Assembly: GCA_007922225.1 (NCBI GenBank)
Contig: ML679961.1
Span: 71,838,890-71,902,889, forward strand
Origin: Emydura subglobosa
Lineage: Eukaryota > Chordata > Testudines > Chelidae
Reading direction: 5' to 3'
Length of the DNA stretch: 64,000 nt
A program made the translations under genes and the position numbers. Within the stretch, counting starts at the first letter, position 1. Every line of letters starts with the position of its first letter. The notes beneath the pieces were generated by a model, which saw only the letters and a program-made list of their open reading frames with translations, was not told where the DNA came from and did not search any database. Shown piece after piece: positions 40,201 to 48,723 of this stretch.

Positions 40201-43200
40201 TAAACTGCTCGTTAACCTCCCCAGCCAAGAAAAGTTTAAATGCCACACCCTGGATCTGTTCAGGCCCTTTCTCTAGGGCACTGTTTCATTGATTGCACCA
40301 TCAACCTTTAGAAACCCTCCAAATCAAGTAGTTCAACGTAAATCCAAAAGCTACCTTTCTCCTGACCCAGGAAACTCCTTGCCAGAGCCTCCATATTCCT
40401 GTCAGCTCTTCCCCAGTTCTCCTATAAGCCATCTGCCTGGAAGTCACCCTGCTCCAGGCCCTGCCACAGGAGCCAGCCTGCTTCCCACAGCTCTCCCCCC
40501 TTAAACTAAGCTCTTTCAGACTTCACAGAAATCAGGGCCTCACCAGGCAATCATCTGACCTTTCCCAGATGGGTTGGATAATGCCATCTACCAGGCCCAA
40601 ACACCTGTTCTTACAGGGGCTGGCTGCCCCTTAAAGAGGCAAACCACCCTGTTACACAAATTCGGTAAAGCTGTTTCTCTCAATCCATGGAGCCATGAAT
40701 GAGTTAGGCAAGTAAATCTTGACAGCATTGCATTTTGTGTGCATCATGTGTATTGGTCCTCTCACTTTCTCTGCTTTGCAACAGACTAAGTGCATAGTAT
40801 TAGTTTTGCCACTGCTCAGCTGAGTCTTAGTGACAGCCACAAGTGCAGTATAAAGTCAATTATATACTGGTCTGAACTTTACAGCCAGGTTTGTGATACA
40901 AACAGGTTTATATCCATTCAGCACATATGCTCATAATATTGTTAAAAAGAGCGACGACTGCTGTATCAGTAGTTTTGCAGGAAATATTTCAAGGTGGTTG
41001 CAAGCCCATCAAAAGGAAAATATATTAACTACTCCAAAGGATGATAAACTTGACCTGAAAACAGCAACTAGTTCAACAGCTGAAACTCAATGGCTCGGTC
41101 ATTACTGAGACAATAGAAATCCCTACACACATTTTTAGTATAAACTGGAACAGTAGTTCTCAGCCTTCTCAGGCAACTATACCAGTTTACTAAAGTAGTA
41201 TGGACAAGATCTCTCTCATGTACTGAAATTCTTAAGTTTGGGCTCAGTCTTGTCACCTTATTGCAAGGGGGGGAGGGGGACATAGCTGTCTCAGGCTTGT
41301 GACTAGAGAAGTGATTTCTGATGTTGAGGGCCTTAAAATACAGGCACCACAGGTCAACAGGAGCCAGTGAAGAGTGCAACACACAAGCATGAGATGTTCT
41401 CAGCATCCTTCCTCCTTCCCCCCCGCAAGGGTACAGAATGCAGCACCTTGCACAAAGGCTGGAGTTTCTGTACCCTCTCCACTTTCAGCTCTGGATGCAG
41501 AGAGTAACTTGTAGTGCAATTTGCAGAGAAATGTACGCATCATTGTGCAAAGTGACAGTCAGGAATCGTATTACTTGTCACTGTCGCTCATTTAAGTATC
41601 CAGGATTAATGACTAACCTAGTAAGAACTCGAGGCTTCATATTACGTTCTCATCACCATCATTTAAGGCTTGCCTACATTTAATTATGTCTACACTCCAA
41701 TCACAGGGTACAACTGCAGCACGAGTGGACATATCTGAGTTAGCTTTGATCGAGCTTGCTTGGGGGGGTCCCAGAGCAGTGAAGCTGCAGCAGCCCACAC
41801 TTCAGCTTATACTCTACCAGCCTACCCAGAACCCTGGGTGATTACGAATGGGGCTAGCCTGACCTGACACACAAGCTGCTGTGTCTTCACTGCTCTCAGA
41901 CCTGACTTAGCTCAATTAAAGCCAGCTCACATGTGTTGGCTCAAGCTACCATCATGCCCTGTGACTGCAGTATAGATATACCCTCATGCACCCACACTTC
42001 AGATACTTGATCTTCACCTGGGCTACTTCTATAGCTCTGAATAAATCAAAACCTCTCAAGTTCAGGTCCCATTCCTTAAATTAGAACTATACTTTCTTTC
42101 TTACTTCTTTGCAAATACTAACCTTGACAACAACCTAAGTCAAGTAAGTGCTAACTATTAACACCAGATTAAGACCTTAGTCACCAACCAGTGTTCTCCA
42201 CTTCCCATTTAGTTTGGCAATACTAAAACTGGTAATAGAGTTGAGCCTACTCCAAAGCTGAGCCTCATGACTGTGAACAGGGAGTCTCCATGGCAGGCTA
42301 GAATTTTCTGTGAACAGAAGATGGGAAGCTATGGAGGCACCAAGGCCCAGAACAGAGGCTCATAAGGAAGGATATGATTCTGTCACAGAATCCATGATTT
42401 TCCAGAACCTCTAAGATGTCTTCCAGGCTGGGGGGCCGCCAAAGCAACTGCTCCAGGGCTGAAGCAGCAGCAGCTGGGGTTGGGTCAGCCTCGCCCTCGC
42501 CTCTTCCCCAGCCTGGAGCAGTTGGCAGAGATTAGCCCTTAGCAGTGCTCTGACTGTTAATTCTCCCCCTCCCTGAGGTATTTTTAGAAAAAGTCAGGGA
42601 CAGGTCATGGGCTTCTGTGAATTTCTGTTTATTGCCCGTGACCTGTCCTTGATGTTTATTAAAAATACCCATGACAGAATCTTAACCTTACTCATAATTA
42701 AAATAGGGACTGGGAGGCTAGAAAACCAGTGAAAAAACTGTGAAGCAGTAACATTGGTTTGGTACACAGAGCAGTAGCAATTGAACCTGAGAACTAGTGA
42801 TTTGGAAAAGCTAATTAGATCATTCAGTAGAACACTGCAGGATACCCAAGAGCGTGAAAATCAGACAAGTCCCTACTACATGTGGCCTCACTTAAATCAC
42901 CACACACAAAGTTGCACTGCCTAAGGGCTCCCGCTGCCAACGTTTGAGAGAAAAAGAAAATACCTGCAGAGGACAGTCCTATTGAAAATGTGTAACCACC
43001 TGTCCTGCTCAATTCAAAAGTTATTTTTATTTAATAGTAACAATAATTACACAATTGACTGAATGACAAATTATTCTGGTAACAAGACAGACACACCTGA
43101 AAAAATTGGGGACTTAACTAAAAACCAATAATGTTTTGGAAAATTAAAACAAAAAGATGCACTGGCGGGAATTTAGGTTCACACTCAATTAATTAAGTGA

Positions 43201-46200
43201 TTATCTACTGGTACAAAAGGGAGTATGCTCTCAAGTAGCACCTCCTAACACCAGTGTGCTTCCATCACTGAAGCGGTATATAGTCCCTCTCACATCTTGT
43301 TGCTGTAGGTAGCAGAGGGCAGTGTTGCAGTGCACTGATTACAGCACTCAGATGTTACAGGATCATATTTTGGCATTTGAAGAAAGGGCACTTCCTGATG
43401 CAGCAATGAAACTAGACTCTGTTTCAATCCTCTTGGCAAGGGAAATAACTTCAGTTGCTCTGTTTTTTTAACCTTATGAACATTCAAATAAATTAAAAAA
43501 TTAAAATTCAATGCAGACCTGCTGAGGTGAGAATGCAAACTCAATGACCATACACCAGCTATTAAGGTAGGATTTTTATGTAAATTAGATTGAGATTTCT
43601 ATAATCATCCCCTTTGGGATTAAAACAAAGGAACAAGTTCAGAGATGGGAAATAAATCAAGATAATAAGGCCACTTTGCATAATAAACCATTCCAATGGG
43701 AAGGATACAAGATCTCCAGCTCCACATTAGAAACGTGTTTACAATATACCAGACAGTTCCTTGGTGACAATGTTAACAGCGCACAATTATCACATGTTCA
43801 TCCAAATTGAGGTCAGAAAAGTGTACACTAGCTGCAGGGTCATCCCTGTATCCTCTAAGTTTGTATTTTTAATAAAATGAGTTATTTTAACAATGCTAGA
43901 CAAGACAAGTTAGAGATTGTTGCTTTCTGCATTAAAACAAAATTATTTGAAGTTCAAAAAAGTTCAGGTCATTGATAAACTACTGAAATGCTCAAGATTA
44001 TAAGCACTTTCTGCTTGGTAGAGTTTTCCTTCACAGGATATGCTGGACACATGTTAACTTACAAAACGTTCCTTGCTGAAGTTAACTAATGCTTATGCAG
44101 CAAAAACTGTAGTCATCAAAAACAGATAAGATTACAACCTCAGTTATTCTGGTGCTGTACTGCATTTGTATTTGCTAGGATACAAACCTAATGACACCTA
44201 GATACTGATGATGATAGGTTCAGTAGAAATACCTATATATCAGGGCTCGACAAACCCCAGGCACCAGGTCGCCATGGTGTCTAGGAATTTAATTCTGGCA
44301 CCTAGTATTTCTGCCAGTGAAAGACTGGGCTCCGGGGGGAGTGGCTGCCACGCTCTGGCCAGGGCACCCCACCGCTGGGCCCACGTTGTGGGAGAGGGGC
44401 AGGGGGAAGGAGCAGGAGCGGAGAGCAGCTGCTGCGCTCCGGCCAGGGCATCCCACCGCTGGGCCCAAGTTGTAGAAGAGAGGCGAGGGGAAGGGGCGGG
44501 GCCAGGAGGGGAGAGCAGCCGCCGTGCTTCAGCCAGGGCGCCACTGCGTCCATGTAGCGGAGCCGGGAGGGGAGAGGGGCTGCTGTGCTCCGGCCAGGGT
44601 GCCCTGCCGCTGGGCCCACGTTGTCTGGCTCCTTAATTTTTGGGCTGGCTCCTAGCTACAAAGCAAATTTGTCAAGCCCTGCTTTCATTTAATAGTTATT
44701 TATATATAGCAATCTTCATTAAATAGAACTCTAGAGACTTTTTAAATACAAACTATACCTCAAGATGCTTTAATAGAAAGGGAAGGAGAAATTAAGAAGG
44801 ATCCTGCTCAGGGAGAATCTTTTCAGCCAAGATTGGAAAGGAGATGGGATTTGAGGAGGCAAAGATCTATAAAGAGTGTTAAAGATGATGCAGATGCAAA
44901 GGGGGCTTGCTCCAACAGTGCTGAGACTGGAAAAACAGACAGTGGTTGATGCTAAACAAGCAGGGGGTATTTTCATATTCACTAGCACAGCTTTATGCTA
45001 TTGCAGTACACTTCCAGGTCTTGACACAACAGAAGTGCTTATTATTTTGAATGAATCCCTGGGGCAGCTGATCACTTTTTATTTATGGTGTATGCTCCTT
45101 GAAACTTGTAGTACCTAAGCTGAAGAGGTGAACTAAGCATTGGGCACACATGCAATTTTGTATTTGGAAGAGCTGATAACCATATGCTTCTTCAGTAATA
45201 TTAGCAATTGCACTGTAAAAATTCAAATTGACAATAAGAAGAACCAGGCATCCCCAACTAGAACACTGAGAAAAAAAACTGCTGAATAGGTATTTCTTTT
45301 CCTGGGTATTTCATACTACCTTCTAAGTACCACAGGATTTTTAGCAATCAGAAAAATCTTCCTGGAAGAGAAAGTAGCACTAGGACAGAAGCTATTACTT
45401 TCTCAGAATTGGAATTTCCCATCCATTCTTCCTAACATCCATCCACAGGATATAGATCTTACTCAGGAAGATGCTCTGTCTGGACAATTGCACCACCTTA
45501 TGAAGAATAGTAAATTACAAATTACCGAAGAGAGAGCAATCTCACCACACTACTTATAGCCACAGTACATACAACTTCATTTCCCTTAATAAAGTTGGGA
45601 GTGGATAGATGCCAGTTTGATTTACATTATTTGGGGACATACTAATTTCTGTGGAAATGAAGTTAGGTTAAAAATAAACAATTTACAAGAAGCTTACATT
45701 TATAAGGCCCTTTTTACCCTGGAGCTCTTCATACACTCTGCAGATGCTCAGTTCAGCCACCTTTGGGATGGAACTTGTCAGCTGTTTAATAGGGCACAAG
45801 AACTCCACACAACAGTTTAGGACAGTGGTTCCCAACCCATGGCCTTCGAGGGCTTTCAAAGTGGCCTGCCTCTCCCCTCCCACTGGTTGCAGAAGGGAGC
45901 TGGCTGCCTAATGACCAAGTTGGAGCACTTTGCCTTGGGTCTAAAAGACTGGTGCAGGCTCCTTACTGCAGCCAAGGGGATGGGAGATCAACGCTCCCCT
46001 CTCCCTAGCTGTAACAGGGAGCACGGCAAAGTGCTTCGCCTGGGTCCCGAGGCACTGGGGTCCTGCTGGAACCAGAGGGAAGGGAGCACTGATCTCCTGT
46101 CCCCCTGGCTGCAGAAGGGAGCTGCTGCCTAGGGACAGGATCATGTTACAGGTGGAGCGCATGGGGCTACAAGACACATGCTGTTTCCCTGCTGCAGCCA

Positions 46201-48723
46201 GGAGGATCAGAGATCAGTGAGCAGGGAGGCAGCCTCCTCGCAGAACTCCTTCCATCTGGCTGCAGTGGGGGGAGCTGCTGGTAGAGACTGGTGGCCCTTC
46301 AGGGTTGTAAAAATTATATCTGTGGCCCTCAAGCCAAAAAGGTTGGGAACCACTGGTTTAGGACCAGAAAGTATGCTATCTAGATCATCACAGCCTCATA
46401 GTACAAGTGGAAGCAAATATGCATATAGCTAATAAGTTCTCTCTCTGTATTTCCTGTTAATAGATCTTTCAAAAGCTATGCCTTATCTGTTTAATCAAAC
46501 TGTTTAGATATTCAAAAAGTATTAGTGACTTTAAAAAGAAGTGTCAGTGCTTCATCTAGACTACGGTGTCAAGATTACAATACATGATGCACATGAGATG
46601 CTGGGCACTACCAGATTCCATTATTGTGGATGACCACCTGATCTCCCCACTTGAGTCAGCAGGATCAGAAGAGAGAGAAATCACAAAGTCCTACTCCTTC
46701 CTGTTTATGACTCCAAGGACCCTCCCCAATCCTATAAAGAGCACTTTCACCCTAATTAGAGGCATCAAGGGTCCAGTCCATAAAAAGCGGTTCCCCCTTT
46801 CTATTTGAAACACTGAAGATGGAGATTTTTTTACACTAGTCCCCACAAAGTTGCTCCCTCTTAGAGAGGTAAGACACTTGATGTCTAAGTCACCCACCTT
46901 TCCCTCTTTTCTCTGATTCACCTATTAGAGAAAGGGAGAAGACTCCTTGACTTTCTCCTCCTTTTCCTTTCAGAATACTGAAATGGCTTTTGAATGGAAG
47001 TTTAGGCTAAAAGTCTATTTAGTGTAAAGTAGATTTATTGTTTCTCTTTACAATACTGAGGGAACAAATTGGTAAGAAAAGAGCAAACTCAATGGTAACT
47101 ACTTCTCTTCAGTAATTGAGTGAACTGAGAGACAGAGTTAGTATCAAAATGAATAGTTGTGATCAAGAGTATACAAATACAGTAGAGTTGAAATAAAAAC
47201 TAGCTGCATTTCAGTGCAAACAACATAACTTCCTTGTCTTATCCTAGACCAGCCGATGGGAACAGGGAAGATAAATTAGGAGAGAAAATCCCAAACTCAT
47301 CCATACTTTAGATTTTAATCATCACCAAATCAAAGAGATTCAGCTACAAAAGCAACAGGCACTGTAGTCACTTTTCCATCATCTTCCAGATAAAGGACAC
47401 TGAGATCTGCTAATATCAAAAGGACTGCCTGACAGCTTCACCACAGGGTTACAGAGCACTTATTGCACAGGCGGACCAAGTTACTTTAATGCTGTGACTC
47501 AGAATTCAGCTTTTTTTTTTTTTTTTTTTGGGTGGCACCATATATAAATCTGAACATCCTTAGTGAGTTACATCCAGTCACTGAACCTGAAGGCTCAAAA
47601 CATAACTTTAGTCCGAACTTAACGGTAAGCTTTCCCAAGTACTTAGCTCTACTGCGTAATAACCTTAATATCTTGTGAGGGCCTGCTGGGTTGAGACAGT
47701 ATTTCACTGGCAAATATTACAAATTTTCTAATCAATTCCTAGAAACTGTGGTGCTACTTGAAACAGGCATTCAGCCAAGAGGCATCACAAGTGAAGAACT
47801 AGCCGAGCAGTTCTGAGTACCAGCTAGTCACTGAAATGAGCTCTCAAACCAGCCTGGCCTTGGCACCACCGCACTGGGTATCACCCCCCAGAGCCAGTAT
47901 TACCCCATACTAGACTCAAGGACTAGGAAGAAACACCCATTCCCTATGCAACAACCGTCAGGGAGTTTCTTCTGGAGAAGTTACCCGGGGACACCAACAT
48001 GCCTCCATCTACAAAAGGAAAGGATCTCCTGACAGCTCGGCCTGACTCTTTCAGCATCTGCGCTGGACACTCAAGGGCAGAGACTAAACCCCCATCAGCC
48101 GCCAAAGGAAAGAGGTGGGAGGAGAAAGCAGAGACCGGGGGCCCTGCCTGGGGCACCGACCTGGGATCAGGCCCCACTAGGCCCACCCTGACCGGCGGCA
48201 GCAGCAGGGCGATTCCCTTGGCTCAGGCTACGGTGGCCGGCGGGGAAGATCCCAGCAAGAACAGTCGCGCTGGGGAAGGCGCGCGGGGGGGGAGGAGGTG
48301 TTGGAACGTGTCGCCAAGGCGATGTCTCCAGGAGAACGCAGCGAGGAAAGAACTGGCACGAGAGGCGGGAGGGGGGCATCGGGCGGCTGAGCCCACAAGG
48401 GCGGGGTGGTACCCTGCGAGATCTCCATGGCGACAGCAGGGAGGCGGGGTCCATGTCCCCGGTCTCATTGGGAACTGGATGTCCCCACGCTATGGGGGAG
48501 AGGGGGAGGGGTTCTTCCTTGGGAGGGGGGGGCTATCTCCATGGTGACGGTCTCTATGGGCCTCCCTTACCTGCTGCTGTATCTTGCCATCCTCGGTGAC
48601 CACCCAGTGGGTGGTGGCGGCGCCGGGCCGTGACCCGAAACCCAGCAGCAAGAGCAGGCCCAGCACCCGGCCCCACACCGGCCAACGCCGGCCCCACCCG
48701 GGCGCTCCTGTCTCCGCCACCAT
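12073..48723 (-). CDS. TTC17: TTC17, tetratricopeptide repeat protein 17 (coding exons 1-16, C-terminus outside window)
   Basis: Sixteen exons (listed separately) splice in frame to 2254 coding bases, about 751 residues of a family protein of roughly 1140. Order of parts: signal-peptide-like N-terminus (residues 1-36, hydrophobic core [11 protein letters not shown]); the conserved [14 protein letters not shown] block; a first TPR region (about 220-330, with [14 protein letters not shown] and [15 protein letters not shown]); a Q/E/K-rich coiled coil (351-404); a less conserved linker (442-588); and a second TPR region (615-725, [47 protein letters not shown]). The identification comes from matching remembered vertebrate TTC17 and is firm. 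Published work on human TTC17 links it to actin assembly and ciliogenesis together with CATIP. The exons encoding the last third, including the C-terminal TPRs, were not found between 1 and 12072. Confidence 0.95.
13903..13942 (+). repeat. G-rich tract
   Basis: Forty bases with a run of 11 G, several further runs of 5-6 G and a CGCGC island. On the plus strand this can form a G-quadruplex; TTC17 RNA carries the C-rich complement. Confidence 0.7.
15225..15430 (-). repeat. MIR-like SINE
   Basis: Reverse complement of the MIR core: GCCCCATTTTACAGATGGGA, AATAACTTGCATACGGTTAC and GTCAGTGGCAGGGCTAGG, in the expected order. Confidence 0.6.
15943..16167 (-). CDS. TTC17: TTC17 coding exon 15 (second TPR region)
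   Basis: 225 bp, 75 codons ([20 protein letters not shown] to [12 protein letters not shown]), phase 0 at both ends. It contains one full TPR and most of a second. The acceptor TTTAAAG|CCA directly follows a 39-base T run in the transcript (A run at 16172-16210 on the plus strand). Donor GAG|GTAAGG. Confidence 0.95.
16172..16210 (-). promoter_or_regulatory. TTC17: T39 polypyrimidine tract of TTC17 exon 15 acceptor
   Basis: 39 consecutive A on the plus strand, so 39 T in the transcript, separated from the exon only by AAAG. A homopolymer of this length is prone to length change. Confidence 0.8.
17700..17860 (-). repeat. Interspersed repeat, copy A
   Basis: Contains TTGCAAGTTCTTTGGGGAAG, AACTGTCTTTGTTCTC and GTACAGCACCTAATACAAAT. 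Read in reverse it matches 18400-18510. The sequence type is very common in reptile genomes, but I cannot name the family with certainty. Confidence 0.45.
18400..18510 (+). repeat. Interspersed repeat, copy B
   Basis: Same family as 17700-17860 in the opposite orientation: GTGGTAGCACTCAAAGGCC and ACAGTCTCTGCCCCCAAGAG followed by CTAACAATCTACA. Confidence 0.45.
18893..18970 (-). CDS. TTC17: TTC17 coding exon 14
   Basis: 78 bp, 26 codons ([20 protein letters not shown] to YHAIKK), phase 0 at both ends. Acceptor GTTCAG|ATC, donor AAG|GTGAGT. Too short to appear as a long open frame; matched to family residues SRINN and EEEIG. Confidence 0.9.
19186..21990 (+). CDS. CR1 ORF2 protein: endonuclease and reverse transcriptase (frame broken near the end)
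   Basis: An open frame of more than 930 codons after a stop at 19183-19185, without an ATG near its left end (residues counted from GTG at 19201). The apurinic-type endonuclease (about 55-270) keeps TNARSL, ITETCW (Glu 88), [18 protein letters not shown] and SSDHEMVEF. The reverse transcriptase (about 530-790) keeps [29 protein letters not shown] (Asp 622), [14 protein letters not shown] and the catalytic FADD (708-711). All catalytic residues I can judge are present. The frame ends at 21988-21990 because of a one-base shift at a run of eight G (21975-21982). The remaining C-terminus continues in the next frame to the stop at 22124-22126. Confidence 0.88.
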   Translation, partial: NNQGTVSSKEKENRQKLLDGDLSPKVSGEEGHRKKAEGGGCSRGGLPIHTVEVDHLATYLKCLYTNARSLGNKQEELEVLAQSRNYDMIGITETCWNNSHDWSAVMDGYKLFRKDRQGRKGGGVALYVREHYDCSELQYETGDKSVECLWVKLRSKNNKRDVLVGVCYRPPDQEDEVDEVFFAQLGKVSSSQGLILMGDFNHPDICWESNTAEHKQSRKFLESVADNFLVQVLEQPTRGRAFLDLLLTNREDLVGEVEVGGNLGSSDHEMVEFRILTKGRKESSRIRTMDFRKADFDSLRELMSRIPWEANMTGKGTQESWLFFKETLLRAQEQTIPMCGKNSKYGRRPAWLNKDVLGELKRKKEAYKKWKLGQVTREDYINTARTCRNEIRKAKAQLELQLARDVKGNKKGFYRHVANKRKIRERVGPLKNEGGDLVTEDVEKAEVLNAFFASVFTDKISSQTAALGGTEWEGGEHPAVLKERVQDYLEGLDIHKSMGPDAMHPRVLRELAEVISEPLAIIFESSWQQGEVPEDWKKANIVPIFKKGRKEDPGNYRPVSLTSIPGKIMEQVLKESILRHLEERKVIRNSQHGFTKGKSCLTNLIAFYDEVTGSVDVGKAVDVIYLDFSKAFDTVSHGILISKLKKYGLDEWTIKWIENWLEHRAQRVVINGSMSSWQPVTSGVPQGSVLGPVLFNIFINDLEDGVDCTLSKFADDTKLGGVVDTLEGRDRIQSDLNKLEDWAKRNLMRFNKDKCRVLHLGRKNPMHSYRLGTDELGSSSAEKDLGVTVDKKLDMSQQCALVVKKANGILGCIRRGIASRSREVIIPFYSALVRPHLEYCVQFWAPHYKKDVDNLERVQRRATKMIRGLEHRTYEERLRELGLFSLQKRRMRGDLIAAFNYLKGGSREDGARLFPVVADDRTRSNGLKLQGGEV
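21983..22126 (+). pseudogene. CR1 ORF2 C-terminal segment, shifted frame
   Basis: Continuation of ORF2 in frame +2: [20 protein letters not shown], then [20 protein letters not shown], the conserved CR1 C-terminus, ending at TAG 22124-22126. Separated from the main frame only by the G8 run. Confidence 0.8.
22576..22750 (-). CDS. TTC17: TTC17 coding exon 13 (fast-evolving linker)
   Basis: 175 bp: completes Arg, then 58 codons ([20 protein letters not shown] through KMPDDHARQ). LVKEL and KMPDDHAR are conserved; the first half (residues about 530-560) resembles mammalian TTC17 poorly, so this is the most divergent part of the protein visible here. Acceptor CTGCCAG|A, donor ACAA|GTAAGA. Confidence 0.88.
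22751..23841 (-). other. TTC17: TTC17 introns 12 and 11
   Basis: 22751-23191 and 23308-23841 flank exon 12. No repeat or gene recognised in either. Confidence 0.7.
23192..23307 (-). CDS. TTC17: TTC17 coding exon 12
   Basis: 116 bp encoding [20 protein letters not shown] through [10 protein letters not shown] plus two bases of Arg. [10 protein letters not shown] and [11 protein letters not shown] are the conserved anchors; the middle is divergent. Acceptor CAATTAG|GAT, donor TTCAG|GTAAGT. Confidence 0.92.
23842..23988 (-). CDS. TTC17: TTC17 coding exon 11
   Basis: 147 bp, 49 codons ([20 protein letters not shown] to [10 protein letters not shown]), symmetrical phase 0. Serine-rich linker with visible substitutions against remembered mammalian sequence. 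Acceptor TCAACAG|TTT, donor AGG|GTAAGC. Confidence 0.92.
23989..25373 (-). other. TTC17: TTC17 intron 10
   Basis: No recognised repeat. A plus-strand open frame of 87 codons (24145-24408) matches nothing I know and is treated as chance. Confidence 0.7.
25374..25486 (-). CDS. TTC17: TTC17 coding exon 10
   Basis: 113 bp: completes Gly, then 37 codons ([20 protein letters not shown] to [11 protein letters not shown]), including the conserved [10 protein letters not shown] and [13 protein letters not shown] blocks. Acceptor CTCCATAG|GG. Donor CAG|GTTTGT is weaker than its neighbours. Confidence 0.94.
25487..26642 (-). other. TTC17: TTC17 intron 9
   Basis: Holds the foldback element 26000-26240; otherwise nothing assignable. 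Confidence 0.7.
26000..26240. repeat. Foldback (MITE-like) element
   Basis: Two nested inverted repeats: outer arms around 26011-26030 and 26203-26239 share AGTTAGTGCTGGG, and inner arms near 26073-26090 (CACTAAAAGTTTTGTAG) and 26114-26130 (CTACAGAACTTTTAGTG). Probably a non-autonomous DNA transposon. Confidence 0.6.
26643..26803 (-). CDS. TTC17: TTC17 coding exon 9 (coiled coil)
   Basis: 161 bp encoding [20 protein letters not shown] through [11 protein letters not shown]. It is uninterrupted charged/Q-rich sequence with Leu/Ile at heptad-like spacing and no proline or glycine, so a long coiled-coil helix is likely. No ATG-started frame marks it. Acceptor ATTTTAAG|A, donor CTAG|GTACAA; the final Gly codon is split with exon 10. 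Confidence 0.93.
27067..27206 (-). CDS. TTC17: TTC17 coding exon 8 (TPR end and linker helix)
   Basis: 140 bp encoding [20 protein letters not shown] through [11 protein letters not shown] plus two bases of Arg. [15 protein letters not shown] is a good TPR second helix. The first codon is an internal methionine, not an initiator. Donor ATAG|GTAACT; intron 8 is only 263 bp, the shortest TTC17 intron here. Confidence 0.94.
27624..27768 (-). CDS. TTC17: TTC17 coding exon 7 (TPR)
   Basis: 145 bp: completes Arg, then 48 codons ([20 protein letters not shown] to YYTLGNIYA). Acceptor TTTCTAG|GCAC. The donor is GCA|GTAAAT, with an A instead of the usual G at the last exon base; the next exon opens with ATG CTT GGG, which fixes this boundary. 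Confidence 0.94.
28284..28393 (-). CDS. TTC17: TTC17 coding exon 6 (first TPR region begins)
   Basis: 110 bp encoding [20 protein letters not shown] through [11 protein letters not shown] plus two bases of Arg. It carries a TPR-like helix pair ([10 protein letters not shown] / VVECAMRAL). Acceptor TTCTTACAG|AAC, donor TCAAG|GTGAGA. Confidence 0.95.
29188..29319 (-). CDS. TTC17: TTC17 coding exon 5
   Basis: 132 bp, 44 codons ([20 protein letters not shown] to [11 protein letters not shown]), symmetrical phase 0. Acceptor CAATTTAG|GGT, donor AAG|GTATGA. Confidence 0.93.
29745..29860 (-). repeat. MIR-like SINE fragment
   Basis: Reverse complement of the MIR core: ATTTGTCCAAGGTAACACAG, then AGGAATAGAACTAAGAAACC. 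Confidence 0.45.
29946..30173. repeat. Short inverted-repeat DNA element
   Basis: About 228 bp bounded by GGCCAAGCCTACAC at the left and its inverse GTGTAGGCTTGGCC at the right (14 bp, perfect). Non-autonomous and non-coding. Confidence 0.65.
30217..30328 (-). CDS. TTC17: TTC17 coding exon 4
   Basis: 112 bp: one base completing Ser, then 37 codons ([20 protein letters not shown] to SIHAFQHLR). Acceptor GGTTTTAG|T, donor AGG|GTAAGT. Ends in phase 0. Confidence 0.93.
30329..31438 (-). other. TTC17: TTC17 intron 3
   Basis: No recognised repeat. A 104-codon plus-strand frame (30989-31303) has no features supporting a gene. Confidence 0.65.
31439..31608 (-). CDS. TTC17: TTC17 coding exon 3
   Basis: 170 bp encoding [20 protein letters not shown] through [14 protein letters not shown], the most strongly conserved stretch of the N-terminal region. 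Acceptor CCTGCAG|AAACAG, donor ATCAG|GTAATG; ends two bases into a serine codon completed by exon 4. Confidence 0.95.
31609..33815 (-). other. TTC17: TTC17 intron 2
   Basis: Holds a GC-richer repeat-like block (31985-32625); the rest is plain AT-rich intron. Confidence 0.7.
31985..32625 (+). repeat. Probable LTR-like repeat remnant
   Basis: A 640-bp block of different base composition from the intron around it, with phrases I associate with turtle LTR-type repeats (GCAGAGGGCGCTTGTAG, AAAATAAAAGGAGCTGCC as a possible TATA-like region, ACCTTCGCCCC). It has a 170-codon plus frame without recognisable domains. Assignment is tentative. Confidence 0.35.
33816..33905 (-). CDS. TTC17: TTC17 coding exon 2
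   Basis: 90 bp, exactly 30 codons ([13 protein letters not shown]...VNYLKELE), phase 0 at both ends. Acceptor TCTTGCAG|GTGGAT, donor GAG|GTAATG. No ATG-initiated frame covers it; it was found by its conserved sequence and is read residue by residue. It follows a 14.7 kb intron 1. Confidence 0.93.
34978..35053 (-). repeat. CR1 3'-end fragment nested in the LTR-like unit
   Basis: Minus-strand copy of the same tail as the CR1 at 22135-22200: ATCATAGAGTTGGAAGGGAC, then AGGAGGTCACCTAGTCC and CCCCTGCTCAAAGCAGGAC. Only about 75 bp remain. Confidence 0.85.
35051..35146 (+). repeat. 23-bp direct duplication
   Basis: AAATTAATGGCCCATTAAGA plus three bases occurs identically at 35051-35073 and 35124-35146, period 73 bp, with AT-rich DNA between. 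It abuts the nested CR1 tail. Confidence 0.85.
37060..37165 (+). repeat. 3' part of a tRNA/MIR-type SINE
   Basis: TCTTTGTTTTTCAGTTTACC, TTTGCAAAATGGGGATA and CAAAGAACTTTGAGATCCAC are the body and tail of a reptile core SINE; the head is missing. Confidence 0.55.
37590..37926. mobile_element. Non-autonomous hAT-like element (family 1, copy 1)
   Basis: Ends in TAGGGCC-type inverted repeats, with ATGAAATTGACTAGAATG and GTGAATTTGATAGGGCCC at the right. The interior shares CTCCCCTGTGCTGCTGGGAG and GACTAGCAGCTAGGGGCCC with the longer copy at 58441-59093. No clear target duplication. Confidence 0.65.
40200..40650. repeat. Possible repeat remnant, C/T-rich
   Basis: Pyrimidine-rich, GC-richer block ending in ACCACCCTGTTACAC. 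Looks like a decayed LTR-type repeat. Low confidence. Confidence 0.2.
41685..41980. repeat. Foldback element
   Basis: About 296 bp with terminal inverted repeats of about 26 bp, 21 matching (left TATGTCTACACTCCAATCAC, right inverse TATATCTATACTGCAGTCAC). Confidence 0.6.
42376..42681. mobile_element. Non-autonomous DNA element with GATTCTGTCA ends
   Basis: About 306 bp bounded by inverted GATTCTGTCA / TGACAGAATC. The interior is GC-rich with GTGAATTTCTGTTTATTGCC near the right end. No transposase; no clear target duplication. Confidence 0.6.
44241..44681. mobile_element. Non-autonomous hAT-like element with internal minisatellite
   Basis: 441 bp with inverted ends CAGGGCTCGACAAA and TTTGTCAAGCCCTG (one mismatch). 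The interior (44343-44630) is a GC-rich tandem array of four variants of a 60-90 bp unit containing GCTCCGGCCAGGG and CCGCTGGGCCCACGTTGT. No 8-bp target duplication. Confidence 0.65.
44343..44630. repeat. GC-rich minisatellite inside the hAT-like element
   Basis: Unit starts near 44343, 44427, 44517 and 44578; units 1, 2 and 4 keep CCGCTGGGCCCA, and unit 3 is shortened. Open frames here on both strands are low-complexity artefacts. Confidence 0.65.
45823..46355. mobile_element. Non-autonomous hAT element with perfect target duplication
   Basis: 533 bp with inverted ends CAGTGGTTCCCAACC and GGTTGGGAACCACTG, flanked by the identical 8-bp sequence GTTTAGGA at 45815-45822 and 46356-46363. An 8-bp duplication with CAGTGGTTCCCAAC ends identifies the hAT superfamily. 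The interior has no transposase. Confidence 0.9.
47511..47529. repeat. T19 homopolymer
   Basis: Run of 19 T on the plus strand in TTC17 intron 1. Confidence 0.9.
48571..48723 (-). CDS. TTC17: TTC17 coding exon 1 (start codon and signal peptide)
   Basis: 51 codons from the ATG at 48721-48723 to the donor CAG|GTAAGG. Start context is A at -3 and G at +4, a strong Kozak site. The N-terminus ([15 protein letters not shown]) is followed by [11 protein letters not shown] and a small-residue stretch GAA before TTHWVV, which looks like a cleavable secretory signal. [14 protein letters not shown] is the conserved family block. A second in-frame ATG with equally good context lies 57 bases upstream at 48778-48780 and would add 19 residues ahead of the signal. 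The inner start is preferred because it gives a normal-length signal peptide. Confidence 0.92.

Larger units (their letters stand above)
33906..48570 (-). other. TTC17: TTC17 intron 1
   Basis: 14.7 kb. Repeats listed separately: LTR-like unit 34650-35720 with nested CR1 tail, hAT-like elements 37590-37926, 42376-42681, 44241-44681 and 45823-46355, SINE tail 37060-37165, foldback 41685-41980, T19 run 47511-47529. The right end (47950-48570) lies in the CpG island. 38000-40200, 42700-44240 and 46400-47500 show nothing assignable. Confidence 0.75.

Noticed and set aside
44208..44636. 142-codon frame rich in Gly/Ala/Arg
   Set aside because: It is the translation of the minisatellite inside a hAT-like element.
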